A stretch of DNA of 64,000 nt from Cristatella mucedo (taxonomy: Eukaryota > Bryozoa > Phylactolaemata > Cristatellidae), in assembly GCA_009760855.2 (NCBI GenBank), contig WPIO01000026.1, forward strand, positions 560,001 to 624,000, written 5' to 3'. Below the pieces are notes generated by a model, which had not been told where the DNA came from, searched no databases, and saw nothing but the letters and a program-made list of their open reading frames with translations. Position 1 is the first letter of the stretch, and every line of letters starts with the position of its first letter. Positions 61,716 through 64,000 of the stretch are shown piece by piece. The translations under genes and the position numbers were made by a program.

Positions 61716-61866
61716 TAAATATAATTCATTTAATTCATTTAAATAGCGCCCCAAGAGAACTTAATCTCTATTCAGGCGCTTCACATATGCCTTGGGGCTC
61801 GAGCCACGACCTCAGTCTCACCTCGGTCGGGGCAAGCACCTTAACCGCTAGACCAAACAAGCCAGA
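61716..61866 (-). repeat. SINE-A copy, well preserved
   Basis: The plus strand shows the tail end (TTCATTTAAATAGCGCCCCA), AGAGAACTTAATCTCTATTC, AGGCGCTTCACATATGCC, a box B complement GGGGCTCGAGCCACGACCTC and the head (CACCTTAACCGCTAGACC). It is a good reference copy for the family. Confidence 0.9.
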
Positions 61867-62344
61867 CAAAATATTGAGTGAAATACGGTAACGAATCCCC
61901 AGCCCAAACACCGACATCGAAAAAGGACAGGAAAGAAAAGATGATGACGAACACAGCCGACAGCAAGGGAGATGGAGACCAATGAGAAGGCTAAGACCGA
62001 GACAGACCTGCGCACAGGCATAGGGAAGCAAGGAGAGGACTACAAAGCCCGGTGTTCTTGAACCGAACTAAAGGGCTTTGTCCGGCAGCTAAACACCTTG
62101 CACTTGGGCTGTCCAATGGTTTGTCTTTGGCAAGGGCAAGGTCTGACTCCTCAGCGTTAATCGGGGTTACACTTATGCAGGAAGCAGATTATGAAATAGA
62201 TGGTCGAGAGTAGCAGGCAACTGCGACATACAAACAACAAGCCTTGAGGAGACTGATATACCTTAAGAGATGAAATGACGATAACTAAGCAATGGTGAAG
62301 AACGTCAAGGCCACCCGCGTGCTGCCCCACAGCTGTTGCTGCTG

Positions 62345-62726
<382 letters not shown>

Positions 62727-62859
62727 CCCTCAACAGCTGCTACAGACTTACTTGCTGTCTACTTCTAGAACCTACTGAAGCACAGCATTACAAATAAGGC
62801 AGTCATAAGTTGACATTCCATAGCTAGATAACAGCAATTCTGTTTTCGGCTCTACTTAC

Positions 62860-62908
62860 CGCAATTGAGACGGCACTGGTCACAGCTCCAATGTAGCCCA
62901 GCAGGAAC
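62860..62908 (-). CDS. SFXN5: SFXN5 coding exon (membrane segment, 49 nt)
   Basis: First sideroflexin-5 exon visible in this window (most 5' on the minus strand). It reads FLLGYIGAVTSAVSIA after one base that completes a codon begun in the previous exon. This matches the sideroflexin segment that in human SFXN5 (from memory) reads roughly FIQGYLGAVISAVSIA, part of a transmembrane helix. It is bordered by an acceptor CAG (bases 62909-62911) and a perfect donor GTAAGT (62854-62859). The exon is only 49 nt, so ORF scanning cannot find it; it was recognised by homology and by joining in phase to the next exon (VGMNVLL). Sideroflexins are mitochondrial inner-membrane carriers. SFXN1 is an established serine transporter, and SFXN5 has been proposed to carry citrate; its substrate here is unknown. 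The upstream exons, which would carry the N-terminal HPDT-type motif, are not in the window. Confidence 0.9.
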
Positions 62909-63384
62909 CTGCTGATAGGGGTTGGCTACAATAATGCAGTGCACTGTGAGCCAAACTTTCACAACATTCTGAATAGCAAAACACAGTGAGCCGAAACCTG
63001 CTTGTTCATTTCTTAGGTCTGCTTAAACGGATCAGCAACACACAAACTATGCTAAAAGTAAACTAAAATACATTTTGTCAGTCACAGGAAGCATGATCCA
63101 CTAGCCCTCTACAACCCACCCCTTACAATCTCCTACTGAGATGCCTAAATTGCCTTCTGCCCTGAATAACTACCATAATAAATGCAGCTTTAGTCTCACG
63201 TTTAGTCCCGGCCCTTCAAAGAGATCGGTGTCAGGCAAGCAATGGAGAAGTCGATATTAGAGCCCGACAAAGAAGGACGATTCACTCGGACGGAGGAAAG
63301 ACCATGTGGACCTGAAAGGACTGCAATGAGTAGTGGCATACCAGTTAAACTCTTATATCAAAACCTCAGACCTAGCAAGTAAAT

Positions 63385-64000
63385 TCCGGTCATGTTTTAG
63401 AGCAATTCCTTTACAGAATCAATATTGCTTCGCGCCTATAACGATCTTTTCAGGAATGTTGGCTTAGGCCCAGTTTTTCTGCAAGCTCTGCTGGATCTCT
63501 CGGCAGCAGTAGATACTATTTACCAACAAGTCCTTCTTGAGCCCCCATCATCTCTCTTGGGAATCACTGGCAATGTACTCCAATGGCTTTGGATCTCAAC
63601 GGGAGGTTTCAGCGCTTACATGTCAATGGCCAACGGTCACTCAAGGAGCCTTTACAGTACGGAGTACCGAGGCGATCTATCATGGGTCCACTCCACTCCG
63701 AAATGTATACCTTCACACTTGCCGACCTAATCTCTAAGCACGATTGCGGATTTCCTTTTCATGCAGATGACTCTGTTTCTGTGCTTTGACCCTTCCTGCC
63801 TTCCAGCACATCGAGCTCTGCATTGCTGACAAATCGAACTCTGTATTGCTGACATTTACATTTGGTAGGGGTGAATTATCTCAAATGGAATGAAAATAAA
63901 ACAAAACTAACTGGCCATCGTGAAAATCTAGTGTTACTCAGAAATTGGATAGCCTAACCATCAAAATGAGCTCAGCCAGCACATCTCCTGAAGGGTCTGT
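63385..64000 (+). mobile_element. L2-like LINE reverse transcriptase, runs off the window
   Basis: Reads YNDLFRNVGLGPVF and LLDLSAAVDTIYQQVLLE, then in other frames LNGRFQRLHVNGQRSL, SIMGPL and GFPFHADDSVSVL (catalytic Y-A-D-D changed to H-A-D-D). The sequence equivalent to 27670-27840 follows to the window end. At least three frame changes. It lies antisense to SFXN5, upstream of the 49-nt exon. Confidence 0.87.

Overview
This is animal (metazoan) nuclear DNA, not microbial. It has spliceosomal GT-AG introns, long dinucleotide microsatellites, L2/CR1-type non-LTR retrotransposons, tRNA-derived SINEs and a Tc1/mariner relic. The species cannot be named. Introns of 14-16 kb and dense old repeats suggest a large genome, and the encoded protein looks like an invertebrate or otherwise distant orthologue rather than a close vertebrate one.

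The one gene I can read with confidence runs on the minus strand across most of the window. It is the 3' half of sideroflexin-5 (SFXN5), a multi-pass mitochondrial inner-membrane carrier of the sideroflexin family. Six coding exons lie at 62860-62908, 61353-61443, 58364-58479, 44206-44291, 29433-29550 and 12980-13057 (5'->3' on the minus strand). All have AG/GT borders and compatible phases. They give one uninterrupted reading of 178 residues, ending in the family's C-terminal NKGL and a TGA stop. The N-terminal exons must lie beyond position 64000. A possible poly(A) signal is at 12297-12302. No exon stands out as a long ORF, so the gene is easy to miss.

Layout: 1 to about 6160 is visibly CpG-rich DNA downstream of SFXN5, with no recognisable gene, one young-looking L2 insertion and two SINEs. 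From 6160 to about 12280 is intergenic DNA with LINE relics and microsatellites. From about 12280 to 64000 is SFXN5 (3' UTR, exons and introns); the introns hold nearly all the repeats listed here.

Repeats: (1) an L2/CR1-like LINE, usually 5'-truncated, with a 3' hairpin tail and (ATT)n end; the best copy is 27578-28684. (2) LINE family C, recognised by a C-terminal PRLWNSLP motif (8550, 16430, 40010). (3) SINE-A, a tRNA-like head joined to a tail that copies the L2 3' hairpin, so L2 probably supplies its retrotransposition machinery. (4) SINE-B, a tRNA head plus a core with a palindromic CCACTGC-AA-GCAGTGG, about fourteen copies. (5) one divergent SINE-C. (6) a Tc1-like transposase pseudogene split by a SINE-B just after its second catalytic Asp. 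The coordinates of these repeats are read by eye and are approximate at the edges.
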